64,000 bases of DNA, taken from NCBI RefSeq assembly GCF_020819595.1, contig NZ_JAJHNP010000017.1:124001-188000 (forward strand), written 5' to 3'. The notes below the pieces were generated by a model. It was not told the DNA's origin. It was given only the letters and a program-made list of their open reading frames with translations, and made no database searches. Source of the stretch: Streptomyces barringtoniae. GTDB taxonomy: Bacteria > Actinomycetota > Actinomycetes > Streptomycetales > Streptomycetaceae. Positions 25,530-34,291 of the stretch are shown in pieces (position 1 is the first letter of the stretch; each line of letters starts with the position of its first letter). The position numbers and the translations under genes were made by a program.

Positions 25530-27008
25530 GTGCCCTCCATGAACGAACTGGTCCGCCAGCACACCGCCCTCGACGACTCCGATCTCGAGTGGCTCCATCT
25601 GCTGGTCTCGGAGTGGCAGCTGCTCTCCGACCTCTCCTTCGCCGACCTGGTCCTGTGGGTCCCCACCCGGGACGGCACCCGGTACGTCTCGGTCGCCCAG
25701 ATGCGGCCGAACACCGGCCCCACCTCCTACCAGGACGACATGGTCGGCCACCTGGTCCCGCGCGGCCGGCGGCCCATGCTGGACGCGGCGCTGGACGAGG
25801 GCCGGATCGTGCGCGAGGGCGACCCGGAGTGGCGCGAAGAGGTCCCCGTACGGGTCGAGTCCATCCCCGTACGGCGCGAGGGCCGCGTGCTCGGCGTGAT
25901 CGCCCGCAACACCAACCTGCTCACGGTCCGCACCCCGAGCCGTCTGGAGCTCACCTATCTGCAGAGCGCCTCCGACCTCGCGCAGATGATCGCGGCAGGT
26001 TCCTTTCCCTTCCCGAACCAGCAGGTCGACATGGACGCCTCGCCGCGCGTCGGCGACGGCCTGATCCGGCTGGACATCGACGGCCTCGTCCAGTACGCCT
26101 CCCCGAACGCCCTGTCCGCCTACCACCGCCTCGGCCTCGCCGCCGACCTGGTCGGTCAGCACCTCGGGCAGACCACCGCCGAACTGGCCCCGACCCGGGG
26201 ACCGGTCGACGAGGCGCTCGTCAAGCTGGCCAGCGGCTGGGCGCCGCGCGAGTTCGAGATCGAGGCCAACGACGGCGTCATCCAGTTCCGGGCGATCCCG
26301 CTCAAGCCCAAGGGCACCCGGATCGGTTCGCTGGTGCTGTGCCGGGACGTCACCGAACTGCGGCGCCGCGAGCGGGAGTTGATCACCAAGGACGCGACCA
26401 TCCGGGAGATCCACCACCGGGTGAAGAACAACCTCCAGACCGTCGCCGCGCTGCTGCGACTGCAGGCGCGGCGCATCGAGTCCGAGCGCGGCCGGGAGGC
26501 CCTGGAGGAGGCCGTCCGCCGGGTCGGCTCGATCGCGATCGTGCATGAGACGCTGTCTCAGAACCTGGACGAGCGCGTGGAGTTCGACGACATCGCCGAC
26601 CGCGTGCTGGCGATGGTCGCCGAGATCTCGCCGGGTAAGGTGACCGGCCGGCGCAGCGGGCGCTTCGGGATCCTCGACGCCGAGGTGGCCACCCCGCTGT
26701 CGATGGTCCTCACCGAGATCCTGCAGAACGCCCTGGAGCACGGCTTCCGCGAGGGCGACACCGGCACGGTCGAGGTCTCGGCGGTCCGCGGCGGTACGAC
26801 GAAGGAGGCCCGGCTCCTCGTCACGGTCCAGGACGACGGCGTCGGCCTGCCCGAGGGCTTCGACCCGCACCGCTCGGGCAACCTGGGACTGCAGATCGTA
26901 CGGACTCTGGTGGAAGGGGAGTTGGGAGGCTCCTTCGACATGGTCCCGGCGCCGGGACAGGGGACCAGGGTGATCCTCGACATTCCGGTGCGGGCGCAGA
27001 AGCAGTAG
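25530..27008 (+). CDS. PdtaS-type sensor histidine kinase (HisKA_2, GAF/PAS sensor)
   Basis: 492 residues, soluble. An N-terminal GAF-like domain (about 20-165; EWQLLSDLSFADLVLW, VAQMRPNTGPT) is followed by a PAS domain (about 175-285). The HisKA_2 phosphoacceptor EIHHRVKNNLQTVAALL and an HATPase (NALEHGF, DDGVGLP, GNLGLQIV) complete it. The arrangement is that of mycobacterial PdtaS, which partners an ANTAR-type response regulator encoded elsewhere. TACGCT lies exactly 6 nt before the GTG at 25530 and there is no ribosome site, which supports this start as leaderless. wblE follows convergently, as whiB1 lies near pdtaS in Mycobacterium. Confidence 0.92.
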   Translation: MPSMNELVRQHTALDDSDLEWLHLLVSEWQLLSDLSFADLVLWVPTRDGTRYVSVAQMRPNTGPTSYQDDMVGHLVPRGRRPMLDAALDEGRIVREGDPEWREEVPVRVESIPVRREGRVLGVIARNTNLLTVRTPSRLELTYLQSASDLAQMIAAGSFPFPNQQVDMDASPRVGDGLIRLDIDGLVQYASPNALSAYHRLGLAADLVGQHLGQTTAELAPTRGPVDEALVKLASGWAPREFEIEANDGVIQFRAIPLKPKGTRIGSLVLCRDVTELRRRERELITKDATIREIHHRVKNNLQTVAALLRLQARRIESERGREALEEAVRRVGSIAIVHETLSQNLDERVEFDDIADRVLAMVAEISPGKVTGRRSGRFGILDAEVATPLSMVLTEILQNALEHGFREGDTGTVEVSAVRGGTTKEARLLVTVQDDGVGLPEGFDPHRSGNLGLQIVRTLVEGELGGSFDMVPAPGQGTRVILDIPVRAQKQ

Positions 27009-27066
27009 CCCAATCGCCGTACAGCGGCGGCCGGTTGCAGCGGCGGCCGGTCGCGGACAGCAAAAA

Positions 27067-27092
27067 GCCTCGGACCGCCGTCGGTCCGAGGC
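27067..27092. terminator. Bidirectional terminator between the kinase gene and wblE
   Basis: A perfect 10-bp stem GCCTCGGACC/GGTCCGAGGC with a 6-nt loop. On the minus strand it is followed by TTTTTG, giving a classical rho-independent terminator for wblE; it also lies 58 bp after the kinase stop. Confidence 0.9.
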
Positions 27093-27221
27093 CTGTGCTC
27101 GTTGCTGCTCTGCTTATATCGCTAAGCGCATCGGGGGATACTGCGCGCTGCGGCTCGGGGGCGGGAGATGCGTGCGTGCTGCACGCGCCGCCAAGCTCAG
27201 GCTGTCAGCAGGGTGGGTATG

Positions 27222-27479
27222 TCAGGCGGAGGCCTGACGGGCCCGGTTGCGGGCGGCGCGGCGCTTCATGGCGCGGCGCTCGTCCTCGCTGAGACCACCC
27301 CAGACGCCGGAGTCCTGACCGGACTCGAGCGCCCACTGCAGACACTGCTCGATCACCGGGCAGCGACGGCAGACGGCCTTGGCTTCCTCGATCTGCAGCA
27401 GCGCAGGACCGGTGTTGCCGATGGGGAAGAAGAGCTCGGGGTCTTCCTCGCGGCAAACGGCGTTGTGACGCCAGTCCAT
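27222..27479 (-). CDS. wblE: WhiB-like iron-sulfur regulator WblE (WhiB1 orthologue)
   Basis: 85 residues. Four cysteines (Cys9, Cys37, Cys40, Cys46 in CRRCPVIEQC) bind a [4Fe-4S] cluster, and GVWGGLSEDERR is the WhiB turn that contacts the sigma factor. The basic C-terminus RRAARNRARQ binds DNA. WhiB1 in Mycobacterium is essential and NO-sensitive. ATG 27479 follows AGGAGAGG; longer starts add an unrelated N-terminus. Confidence 0.95.
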   Translation of the reverse strand: MDWRHNAVCREEDPELFFPIGNTGPALLQIEEAKAVCRRCPVIEQCLQWALESGQDSGVWGGLSEDERRAMKRRAARNRARQASA

Positions 27480-27810
27480 GGCTGCTACCTCTCCTAGGTT
27501 CTCTGAACGTATTACGTACAGGTTGCTTGTGAATGTGAACGCTTTCACGAATCCCTCAACAAGTGAAGGGCCGACCGCCGAGTCTTCCCCGGCGTGGTCC
27601 TTGGTTTGAAGAGGGGTTCCGGTGATCAGTGGAGGCCGGTGTTGCGGGCCGTCCCGATCGCCACGTAGAGACTCGCAAACCTCGGCGACGGATACAACCC
27701 CTTCCGGAAAGTTTTTTTTGATTCCTCGGTGTCGACTAGGTCACAGCCGTACTTCCATGGGGTGGATCCTGGCCTAAACGTTCGAGTGAAAGGACTTTCG
27801 CCCGTTCCGC
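27480..27810 (-). other. wblE upstream region
   Basis: 331 bp between wblE and the lipid kinase stop. The AT content is locally higher, with an uninterrupted run of eight T residues near 27712-27719 followed by GATTCC. I see no supportable gene; a 62-codon frame at 27626-27814 has no ribosome site or recognisable product. It presumably contains the wblE promoter and 5' leader. Confidence 0.55.
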
Positions 27811-28779
27811 TCACACAATCACACGCAGTGCACGGCGTACGCCTGTGAACGTCACGCTCGTACGCAGTCCCAGGTGGTCACCGTCCATCTGCAGGGGCAG
27901 AGGCACCTTCGAATGCAAGGTGAACTGATCCAGATCATGCAGCGAGACGACATGTCGACCATGGGGTCCGCGCTCGGGGGACGAAGTGAGCAACTGGGTG
28001 CCATACCGGGCAACCGCGGCCGTCGACAAGCGGCTGAGACCGAGTACGTCGATGCCGGTATCGAACGAGGCCTTAGGTGATGTGTACATGGGGCGATTGC
28101 CGAGATACGTCCAAGGGGACGTGTTCGAGATTATGGCGACCACAAGATCGGCGATCGGGTCCTCGCCGGGTTGCTCCAGCGTGATCGACCCGTGCCGCCG
28201 GTTCTGCTCACCGAGGAACTGCCGGATCACCTGCCGTACGTACAACGCGTGCGTCGACTTCTTCCCACGCTCGCGCTGCTGCTCCACCCGGCCGACGACA
28301 CCCGCGTCGAATCCCAGTCCCGCGTTGAAGGTGAACCAGCGGTCCGGGACCGCCTCGTCCTCGGTGCCGGGCGTGCCCGAGGTCAGCCCGAGCCCGACGA
28401 GCCGTTCCCGGCTCTCCCGCAACGCGTCCAGCAGGGCGCCGGTGGCCTCGACCGGGTCGTTGGGCAGGCCCAGGGCGCGGGCGAAGACGTTCGTGGAGCC
28501 ACCGGGTACGACGGCGAGGCCGGGCAGGCGCTCCGGGTCCGGGCCGGCGTGCAGCAGGCCGTTGACGACCTCGTTGACCGTGCCGTCGCCGCCGAGGGTC
28601 ACCACGAGATCGATGTCGTCACTGTCCGCCGCCTGCCGGCCGAGGTCGCGCGCGTGCCCGCGGTACTCGGTGGTGACCGCCTCCAGCTTCATCTCGCTCG
28701 CCAGCGCGTGGATCAGCACGTCACGCCTGCGTGCGCTTGTGGTGGTTGCCGCCGGATTGACCACGAGAAGTGCACGCAT
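27811..28779 (-). CDS. Diacylglycerol/sphingosine kinase family protein (YegS/DgkB-like)
   Basis: 322 residues. The N-terminal nucleotide-binding lobe has LLVVNPAA and the GGDGTVNEVVNG motif (about residue 64). PGGSTNVFARAL follows near residue 91, as in lipid kinases of the DAGK catalytic family. The C-terminal beta lobe ends with QMDGDHLGLRT. It probably phosphorylates a lipid at the membrane surface; the substrate is not determinable. TACGCT lies 7 nt before ATG 28779 with no ribosome site, so leaderless translation is likely. Divergent from the next membrane protein gene. Confidence 0.9.
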   Translation of the reverse strand: MRALLVVNPAATTTSARRRDVLIHALASEMKLEAVTTEYRGHARDLGRQAADSDDIDLVVTLGGDGTVNEVVNGLLHAGPDPERLPGLAVVPGGSTNVFARALGLPNDPVEATGALLDALRESRERLVGLGLTSGTPGTEDEAVPDRWFTFNAGLGFDAGVVGRVEQQRERGKKSTHALYVRQVIRQFLGEQNRRHGSITLEQPGEDPIADLVVAIISNTSPWTYLGNRPMYTSPKASFDTGIDVLGLSRLSTAAVARYGTQLLTSSPERGPHGRHVVSLHDLDQFTLHSKVPLPLQMDGDHLGLRTSVTFTGVRRALRVIV

Positions 28780-28950
28780 GGACTGCAGCGTACCTACTGG
28801 GGGGTACCGGGCCCATATCGAGGTAGGGATCGGGTAAGAGGTGGGGGCGTGAACCTGGACACTCGGAACCCTGCCGGCCGTCGGAACCCGGCCGGCGGGG
28901 GGAAGCGCACCGGCCCCTGCCCGCACCGGGCCGACGGCTACTCTTCTGGT

Positions 28951-29406
28951 GTGAGCAGTGAGCAGAACCCCGCCCCCGACCACGCCGACACCGCCGAAGC
29001 CGGCGCAGCGGGCCGTCCCCGCCGGCTGACCTACGCCGCCGTGCTGGCCGGGCTGGAGGGCGTCGCCCTCGGGGCCGGCGGGCTGTGGGTGCTCGTCCTC
29101 GGGCTCACCGGCTCCCCGGACGACCGGCAGCAGGCCGTGACCCTCGGTGTCACCCTCGCCGTGCTCGCGCTGCTGCCGCTGCTCGCCGCGCGCGGACTGC
29201 TGCTGCGGCGCAGCTGGAGCCGCGGCCCCGCGGTGATCACCCAGATCATGGCGCTGCCGATCGCCTACAACCTGCTCAAGGCCGACAGCATGGCCATCCC
29301 GGCCGGCATCGCCCTTGCGGTGGTGGCCGTGGCGGCGCTGATCCTCCTCGTCAACGGCGAGACGACCCGGGCCCTCGGCATCAAGGGACCGGGCCGCGCC
29401 GAGTAA
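28951..29406 (+). CDS. Four-helix integral membrane protein, hypothetical
   Basis: 151 residues with a ~25-residue acidic N-terminus, then four hydrophobic helices. No catalytic motif. TACTCT lies exactly 6 nt before the GTG at 28951 and no ribosome site precedes it, so the mRNA is probably leaderless. The protein ends 6 bp before the sigH stop, in convergent orientation. A conserved Streptomyces membrane protein of unknown function next to sigH. Confidence 0.8.
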   Translation: MSSEQNPAPDHADTAEAGAAGRPRRLTYAAVLAGLEGVALGAGGLWVLVLGLTGSPDDRQQAVTLGVTLAVLALLPLLAARGLLLRRSWSRGPAVITQIMALPIAYNLLKADSMAIPAGIALAVVAVAALILLVNGETTRALGIKGPGRAE

Positions 29407-29411
29407 GGCGC

Positions 29412-30521
29412 TCACTCCTCCACGAGGAGCTTCTCCCGCAGCTGGGCCAGCGTGCGGGCCAGCAGCCGGGAGACGTGCATCTGGGAGATGCCGACCTCCT
29501 GGGCGATCTGCGACTGGGTCATGTTGCCGAAGAAGCGCAGTAGCAGGATCCGCTTCTCCCGCGGGGGCAGATCCTCCAGCAGCGGCTTGAGGGACTCCCG
29601 GTACTCCACGCCTTCCAGCGCCTCGTCCTCCGCGCCGAGGGTGTCGGCGACCGCCGGGGACTCGTCGTCGGTGTCGGGGACGTCCAGGGACAGCGTGGAG
29701 TACGCGTTGGCGGACTCCAGGCCCTCCAGGACCTCCTCCTCGGAGATCGCGAGCTTCTCGGCCAGCTCGTGGACCGTCGGGGAGCGGCCGTGCAGCTGGG
29801 ACAGCTCGGCCGTCGCCGTGGTCAGCGCGAGCCGCAGCTCCTGCAGCCGGCGCGGCACGCGGACCGCCCAGCCCTTGTCACGGAAGTGCCGCTTGATCTC
29901 GCCGACCACGGTCGGCGTGGCGTACGTGGAGAACTCCACGCCGCGCTCCGGGTCGAACCGGTCGACGGACTTGATCAGCCCGATCGTGGCCACCTGGGTG
30001 AGATCGTCCAGCGGCTCGCCGCGGTTGCGGAACCGGCGCGCCAGGTGCTCCACGAGCGGCAGATGCATACGGACCAGCCGATTGCGCAGCTCCGCGTACT
30101 CCGGGCTGCCCTCCTTCAGCGTGCGCAGCTCCACGAACATCGCCCGTGCCCCGCTGCGGTCAGCCGGGTCGTGCTGTACGGGCTGCACGGCCTGTACAGC
30201 CTGCACGGGCTGCGCGCCCGGCGCGTCGTCCTCGGCGTACCGCTCGTGCTCGCTCATCGTCCCGCCCGTAGCCCTTCCCCGAGCCCTGGCCCCCGCACGG
30301 CGCCCCGCCGTGGGCGCGCCCTGCGCAGGCGCCTCGCCACCGGCCCGCGCGGAGTCGTCCTGCGGGTGCGGTCTGGCCTGCTCGGGGATGCCGTCGATGC
30401 CGTCCGCCATGCGCCGGGAACCGTCCTGGGGAGCCTCCCCGGAGAGGTCGCCCGTGCTCGGCCAGGGGGCACCCCCGTCCCCGGCCGGCAGCTCCCGTGT
30501 GCCGCGCTCTTCGTCCCGCAC
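29412..30521 (-). CDS. sigH: Stress/developmental sigma factor SigH (SigB/F type)
   Basis: 369 residues from GTG 30521. The sigma core occupies about residues 120-369: region 2 (LVRMHLPLVEHLARRF, DDLTQVATIGLIKSVDRFDP), region 3, and region 4 (PREKRILLLRFFGNMTQSQIAQEVGISQMHVSRLLART). The first ~90-120 residues are low-complexity, Pro/Gly/Gln-rich, with repeated VQAVQ. In-frame starts at 30521, 30410 (MADGIDG) and 30257 (MSEHERY) give 369, 332 and 281 residues. In S. coelicolor SigH occurs as several size isoforms, so more than one may be used. rshA ends 17 bp upstream. Confidence 0.92.
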   Translation of the reverse strand: MRDEERGTRELPAGDGGAPWPSTGDLSGEAPQDGSRRMADGIDGIPEQARPHPQDDSARAGGEAPAQGAPTAGRRAGARARGRATGGTMSEHERYAEDDAPGAQPVQAVQAVQPVQHDPADRSGARAMFVELRTLKEGSPEYAELRNRLVRMHLPLVEHLARRFRNRGEPLDDLTQVATIGLIKSVDRFDPERGVEFSTYATPTVVGEIKRHFRDKGWAVRVPRRLQELRLALTTATAELSQLHGRSPTVHELAEKLAISEEEVLEGLESANAYSTLSLDVPDTDDESPAVADTLGAEDEALEGVEYRESLKPLLEDLPPREKRILLLRFFGNMTQSQIAQEVGISQMHVSRLLARTLAQLREKLLVEE

Positions 30522-30538
30522 CGGACCGTCCCCGTTCC

Positions 30539-30955
30539 TCACGCCGGGCCGGGGCCCGCGCCGCGCTGTTTGTAGAGGCTGATCGACACGGTCTTGTCCT
30601 CGTCCACGGCGGACGAGACCTTGCCCGCGAGGGCCGAGAGCACGGTCCAGGCGAAGGTGTCCCGCGAGGGGGCGTGGCCGTCCGTGGTCGGCGCGGAGAC
30701 CGTGACCTCCAGCGAGTCGTCGACGAGTCGGAAGACACAGCTGAGCACCGAGCCGGGCACGGCCTGCTGGAGCAGGATCGCGCAGGCCTCGTCCACGGCG
30801 ATGCGCAGGTCCTCGATCTCGTCCAGGGTGAAGTCCAAGCGGGCCGCGAGTCCGGCCGTGGCCGTCCGCAGCACCGACAGGTAGGCACCCGCGGCCGGCA
30901 GCCGGACTTCCACGAAGTCCTGGTTCGCCGCGGGCTCGCCTGCGATCTGGGACAC
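30539..30955 (-). CDS. rshA: RsbW-type anti-sigma factor of SigH (RshA/UshX/PrsH)
   Basis: 138 residues from the GTG at 30955. The HATPase_c fold of RsbW/SpoIIAB is seen in LRIAVDEACAILLQ (N-box), with a degenerate C-terminal part. The protein binds SigH until stress or an anti-anti-sigma releases it. I prefer GTG 30955 (VSQIAGEP) because GGAGG lies 5 nt before it; the ATG at 30967 lacks a site. It is the first gene of the rshA-sigH operon. Confidence 0.92.
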   Translation of the reverse strand: MSQIAGEPAANQDFVEVRLPAAGAYLSVLRTATAGLAARLDFTLDEIEDLRIAVDEACAILLQQAVPGSVLSCVFRLVDDSLEVTVSAPTTDGHAPSRDTFAWTVLSALAGKVSSAVDEDKTVSISLYKQRGAGPGPA

Positions 30956-31309
30956 CCTCACCTCCATGGTGGTACAAGCTTTACGGGGCCGAGGGTCGCC
31001 CCCCGGGGTAACGCGGACGCGGTTCCGCGGTGACGCTATCGCGCTCCGAACGTTCCTGTCCCGGGACCCCAACCCCCCTGGCGTCACTCACAGTAAAGCT
31101 GTGCATACGCTCCGTGTCTAGAGGGTTTGCGGGCCCAAATGGGAAGAGCGCGCGCCGGGTTGACGTACCCAGACGCCCGACGCTCGAACCGTCGTGCGGT
31201 CACCGCCGCATGCAGTGTCACACGAGAACGCGCTCGGGCGGGAATGCGATCACCCGGAAAGTCGCTCGGTAGAAGGTCGGAACAGGGTCGGAGCAGGGCC
31301 GGAACGGGG
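30956..31309 (-). other. rshA-sigH promoter region
   Basis: 354 bp with no supportable gene between rshA and the UBP zinc-finger gene. It should hold the several sigH operon promoters known from S. coelicolor. I can support a BldD-like palindrome at 31084-31096 but cannot place the individual -10/-35 elements with confidence. Confidence 0.6.
31084..31096. promoter_or_regulatory. Putative BldD operator upstream of rshA-sigH
   Basis: TCACTCACAGTAA matches the BldD half-palindrome TNACNC(A/T)GNGTNA at all but one constrained position. BldD is an established repressor of a sigH promoter in S. coelicolor, which raises the prior for this site 130 bp upstream of rshA. Confidence 0.55.
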
Positions 31310-31570
31310 TCAGACGAGTACGTGGTCCACGAAGCACCACCGCCAGTCCTCGCCGGGCTCGAAGGTCCGCATCACCGGGTGACCGGACATCTCGTGGTGC
31401 TGCGTCGCGTGCCTGCCGGGCGAGGAGTCGCAGCAGCCGACATGGCCGCAGGTGAGGCACAGCCGCAGCTGCACCGGGTGCGTGCCGTCGCGCAGGCACT
31501 CGGGGCAGGTCGGACCGAGGGGCTCCGGTTCCGGGAGCGGCAGCGCGTCGGCGTGCGTGCACTGTTTCAT
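31310..31570 (-). CDS. UBP-type zinc-finger protein
   Basis: 86 residues that are essentially one ZnF-UBP domain. Metal ligands are CTH near the start, CPEC, CLTCGHVGCC, and HEMSGHPV with further histidines, then a final WCFVDH. In eukaryotes this domain reads ubiquitin C-termini; in actinobacteria single-domain copies are common and of unknown role. TAATCT lies 7 nt before ATG 31570, suggesting a leaderless mRNA. Divergent from the antiporter gene. Confidence 0.9.
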   Translation of the reverse strand: MKQCTHADALPLPEPEPLGPTCPECLRDGTHPVQLRLCLTCGHVGCCDSSPGRHATQHHEMSGHPVMRTFEPGEDWRWCFVDHVLV

Positions 31571-31631
31571 GATTGCCAGATTACGACGGTCGTGCGGGTG
31601 GCCGCGCGGAAAACGAGGGTGGGCGAGGATC

Positions 31632-33227
31632 ATGGATGTGATGCCGCTGCTGTTGCTGGTGGCGGGCAGCGCGGCGATCGCGGGGGCCGCGCGGCGCACT
31701 CCGGTGCCGGCGCCGCTGCTGCTGGTCGCCGTGGGCCTCGCGGTCTCGTACGTCCCGGGCATCCCGCACTACACCCTGGACCCGGAGATCGTCCTGCCCC
31801 TGGTGCTGCCCCCGCTGCTGTACAAGGAGGGCACCGAGAGCTCGTACCTCGATCTGCGCGCCCAGATGCGGCCCGTGGGGCTGCTGTCGATCGGATACGT
31901 GCTCTTCGCGACCTTCGCCGTCGGCTGGGCCGCCTATCTCGTCGTACCGGGGCTGCCGCTGCCCGCCGCGCTGGTGCTGGGCGCGGTGGTCGCGCCGACG
32001 GACGCGGTCGCGGCCGCGGCGATCGCGCGCCGGGTCGGCCTGCCCTCCAGGATCACCACCATCCTCCAGGGCGAGTCCCTGCTCAACGACGCCACCGCGA
32101 TCACCGCCTACAAGGTGGCCCTCGGCGCGGCCGTCGGCGCGGGCGCGACCTGGGCGGGCGGGTTCGGGGAGTTCCTGCGGGCCGCCATCGGCGGGGTCGT
32201 CGTCGGACTGGTGCTCATGGTGCCGATCCACTGGCTGCGCACGCACCTGAAGGAGGCCCTTCTCCAGAACACCCTCTCCCTGCTGATCCCGTTCGTCGCC
32301 TACGGCGTCGCCGAGCAGTTCCACGGCTCCGGCGTCCTCGCGGTCGTCGTGGTCGCGGTCTATCTCGGGCACCACGCGTGGGAGGTCGACTTCGCCACCC
32401 GGCTCCAGGAGGACGCGGTCTGGCGGATGGTCGCCTTCGTGCTGGAATCGGCGGTCTTCGCGCTGATCGGCCTGCAGCTGCCCACCGTCCTCAAGGGGCT
32501 GGCCGCGTACCACGGGGCCGACGCGGCCTGGTACGCGATCGCGGTCTTCCTCGTGGTCGTCGCGGCCCGCTTCGTCTGGGTGTACCCGGCCGCCTTCGTG
32601 CCCCGCCTGCTCTTCCGGCGCATCCGCGAACGCGAGGACAACCCGACCTGGCGGGCGCCGATCGTCACGTCGTGGGCCGCCATGCGCGGTGTGGTCTCCC
32701 TGGCCATCGCCTTCTCGATCCCGCTCACGGTGCACGGCGGCACCCCCTTCCCGCAGCGGAACCTGATCCTCTTCCTGACCTTCAGCACGGTCATCGGCAC
32801 CCTCGTGGTGCAGGGCCTGACCCTCGCGCCGCTGATCCGCCTGATGAGGTTCCCCGGCCGCGACCCGCAGGCCGAGACCCTCGCCGAGGCCAACGCCCAG
32901 GCACAGGCCTCCCGCGCCGCCGAGAGCCGCCTCGACGACCTCCTCGCCGACGACCGCAACGCCCTGCCGCCACCGCTCGCCGACCGCCTGCGCACGGTCC
33001 TGGAACGCCGCCGCAACGCCGTGTGGGAACGCCTCGGCCAGACCAACCCCGTCACCGGCGAATCGGTGGACGACACCTACCGGCGTCTCTCCCGCGAGAT
33101 GATCAGCGCCGAACGCGAGGTCTTCGTCAGGCTCCGCGACCACCGCTACATCGACGACGAGATGCTGCGCGCGCTGCTCAGACGCCTGGACCTGGAGGAG
33201 GCGGCGGCCTACCGGGAGGCGAGCTAG
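31632..33227 (+). CDS. Na+/H+ antiporter, CPA1 family
   Basis: 531 residues. About 12 hydrophobic helices cover residues 1-410, then a ~120-residue charged cytoplasmic tail. Transport-core motifs are PPLLYKEG, VVAPTDAVAAAAIARR with the ion-binding Asp, and GESLLNDATAI with the Asn-Asp pair. AAMRGVVSLAIAFSIP also fits the NhaP/NHE group. It probably exports Na+ for pH or salt homeostasis. It begins 61 bp from the divergent UBP gene. Its 3' end is 2 bp from the convergent PLP-enzyme gene. Confidence 0.93.
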   Translation: MDVMPLLLLVAGSAAIAGAARRTPVPAPLLLVAVGLAVSYVPGIPHYTLDPEIVLPLVLPPLLYKEGTESSYLDLRAQMRPVGLLSIGYVLFATFAVGWAAYLVVPGLPLPAALVLGAVVAPTDAVAAAAIARRVGLPSRITTILQGESLLNDATAITAYKVALGAAVGAGATWAGGFGEFLRAAIGGVVVGLVLMVPIHWLRTHLKEALLQNTLSLLIPFVAYGVAEQFHGSGVLAVVVVAVYLGHHAWEVDFATRLQEDAVWRMVAFVLESAVFALIGLQLPTVLKGLAAYHGADAAWYAIAVFLVVVAARFVWVYPAAFVPRLLFRRIREREDNPTWRAPIVTSWAAMRGVVSLAIAFSIPLTVHGGTPFPQRNLILFLTFSTVIGTLVVQGLTLAPLIRLMRFPGRDPQAETLAEANAQAQASRAAESRLDDLLADDRNALPPPLADRLRTVLERRRNAVWERLGQTNPVTGESVDDTYRRLSREMISAEREVFVRLRDHRYIDDEMLRALLRRLDLEEAAAYREAS

Positions 33228-33229
33228 CC

Positions 33230-34123
33230 CTACGGGAAGGGCCGCCCGGTGACGACGGCCGCGATCGCCGTGCCGCGCGTGAAGGCGCCCTCTGCCGCGA
33301 GGGCGACAAGTCCGTACAGCAACTTGGCGACATAGAGACGTTCGACGGGCAGCCCGTGGCGGTCCTCGAAGTCCTCGGCGAACGCGTGCAGTTCCGGTGT
33401 CGTACGGGCGTAACCGCCGAAGTGGAAACGCTCGTCGAGGGACCAGGAGCCGGTACGGCCGCCGAAGGCACGTTCCTGCAGTGCCTGTATGCCGTCTTCC
33501 AGGAAGCCGCCCCTGAGGACCGGCACGCCGAGCGCCCGCTGCCCCGGGGCCAGACCAGCGGCCAGCCCGGCGAGCGTGCCGCCGGTGCCGCAGGCGACCG
33601 CGACGACGTCGGCGTGCCCGCGCAGCTCCTCGCCGAGGGCCCGGCAGCCACGTACGGCCGCGCTGTTGCTGCCGCCCTCGGGCACGACGTACGCCTCCTC
33701 GGCGCCGGCCGCGCGCAGGACGGCGCCCAGCGTCTCCGGCTCGCTCTTCTGCCGGTACGTCGATCTGTCGACGAAGTGCAGCCGCATGCCGTCCGCCGCG
33801 CACCGGGCCAGGGAGGGGTTGAGCGGGCGGTCGGCCAGCTCGTCGCCGCGGACCACACCGGTGGTCGCCAGCCCGAGGATGCGGCCCGCGGCGGCGGTGG
33901 CCCGCAGGTGGTTGGAGTAGGCCCCGCCGAAGGTCACCAGCGGCCGCCCCGCCGCCGCCTCGATGTTCGGCACCAGCTTGCGCCACTTGTTGCCGACGAG
34001 GTCGGGGTGGATCAGGTCGTCGCGCTTGAGGAGGAGCCGGAGTCCGTGCCTGTCGAACCGCTCGTCCCCGACCTCTTGGAGGGGGGAGGGGAGTCGGGGG
34101 GTGAGGGCGGTCCGGCTGGTCAC
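33230..34123 (-). CDS. PLP-dependent ACC deaminase / D-cysteine desulfhydrase family enzyme
   Basis: 297 residues. The PLP-binding lysine is in VGNKWRKL near residue 47, and GGAYSNHLRATAAAG is the phosphate/substrate loop. GTGGTLAGLAAGL near residue 180 binds the cofactor phosphate. This fold-type II family contains 1-aminocyclopropane-1-carboxylate deaminases and D-cysteine desulfhydrases, and sequence features seen here do not separate them. D-cysteine desulfhydrase or a general beta-elimination activity is my guess. Convergent with the antiporter gene and divergent from the encapsulin gene. Confidence 0.88.
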   Translation of the reverse strand: MTSRTALTPRLPSPLQEVGDERFDRHGLRLLLKRDDLIHPDLVGNKWRKLVPNIEAAAGRPLVTFGGAYSNHLRATAAAGRILGLATTGVVRGDELADRPLNPSLARCAADGMRLHFVDRSTYRQKSEPETLGAVLRAAGAEEAYVVPEGGSNSAAVRGCRALGEELRGHADVVAVACGTGGTLAGLAAGLAPGQRALGVPVLRGGFLEDGIQALQERAFGGRTGSWSLDERFHFGGYARTTPELHAFAEDFEDRHGLPVERLYVAKLLYGLVALAAEGAFTRGTAIAAVVTGRPFP

Positions 34124-34291
34124 TCATTCATTGTCGCCACTCGTCGAGATCCCTCTTCGTGCCCAGTAATCCGATGATCCATTCCCGCTCTTTCGGGTAA
34201 TGGTGCGACCACGCACCGTGATGGAAGGCTCGGTGCCGAGACCGGTGCCCCCTGCGATTCGGTGCCGGGCATACCTGGGAGGCAATTCTCT

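Noticed and set aside
27626..27814. 62-codon minus-strand frame between wblE and the lipid kinase
   Set aside because: No ribosome site, no -10 at leaderless distance, unusual composition, no recognisable product.
31581..34127. An 848-codon open frame opposite the Na+/H+ antiporter
   Set aside because: Composition is Arg/Gly/Asp-rich shadow coding of the antiporter and PLP enzyme genes; no start site or family.
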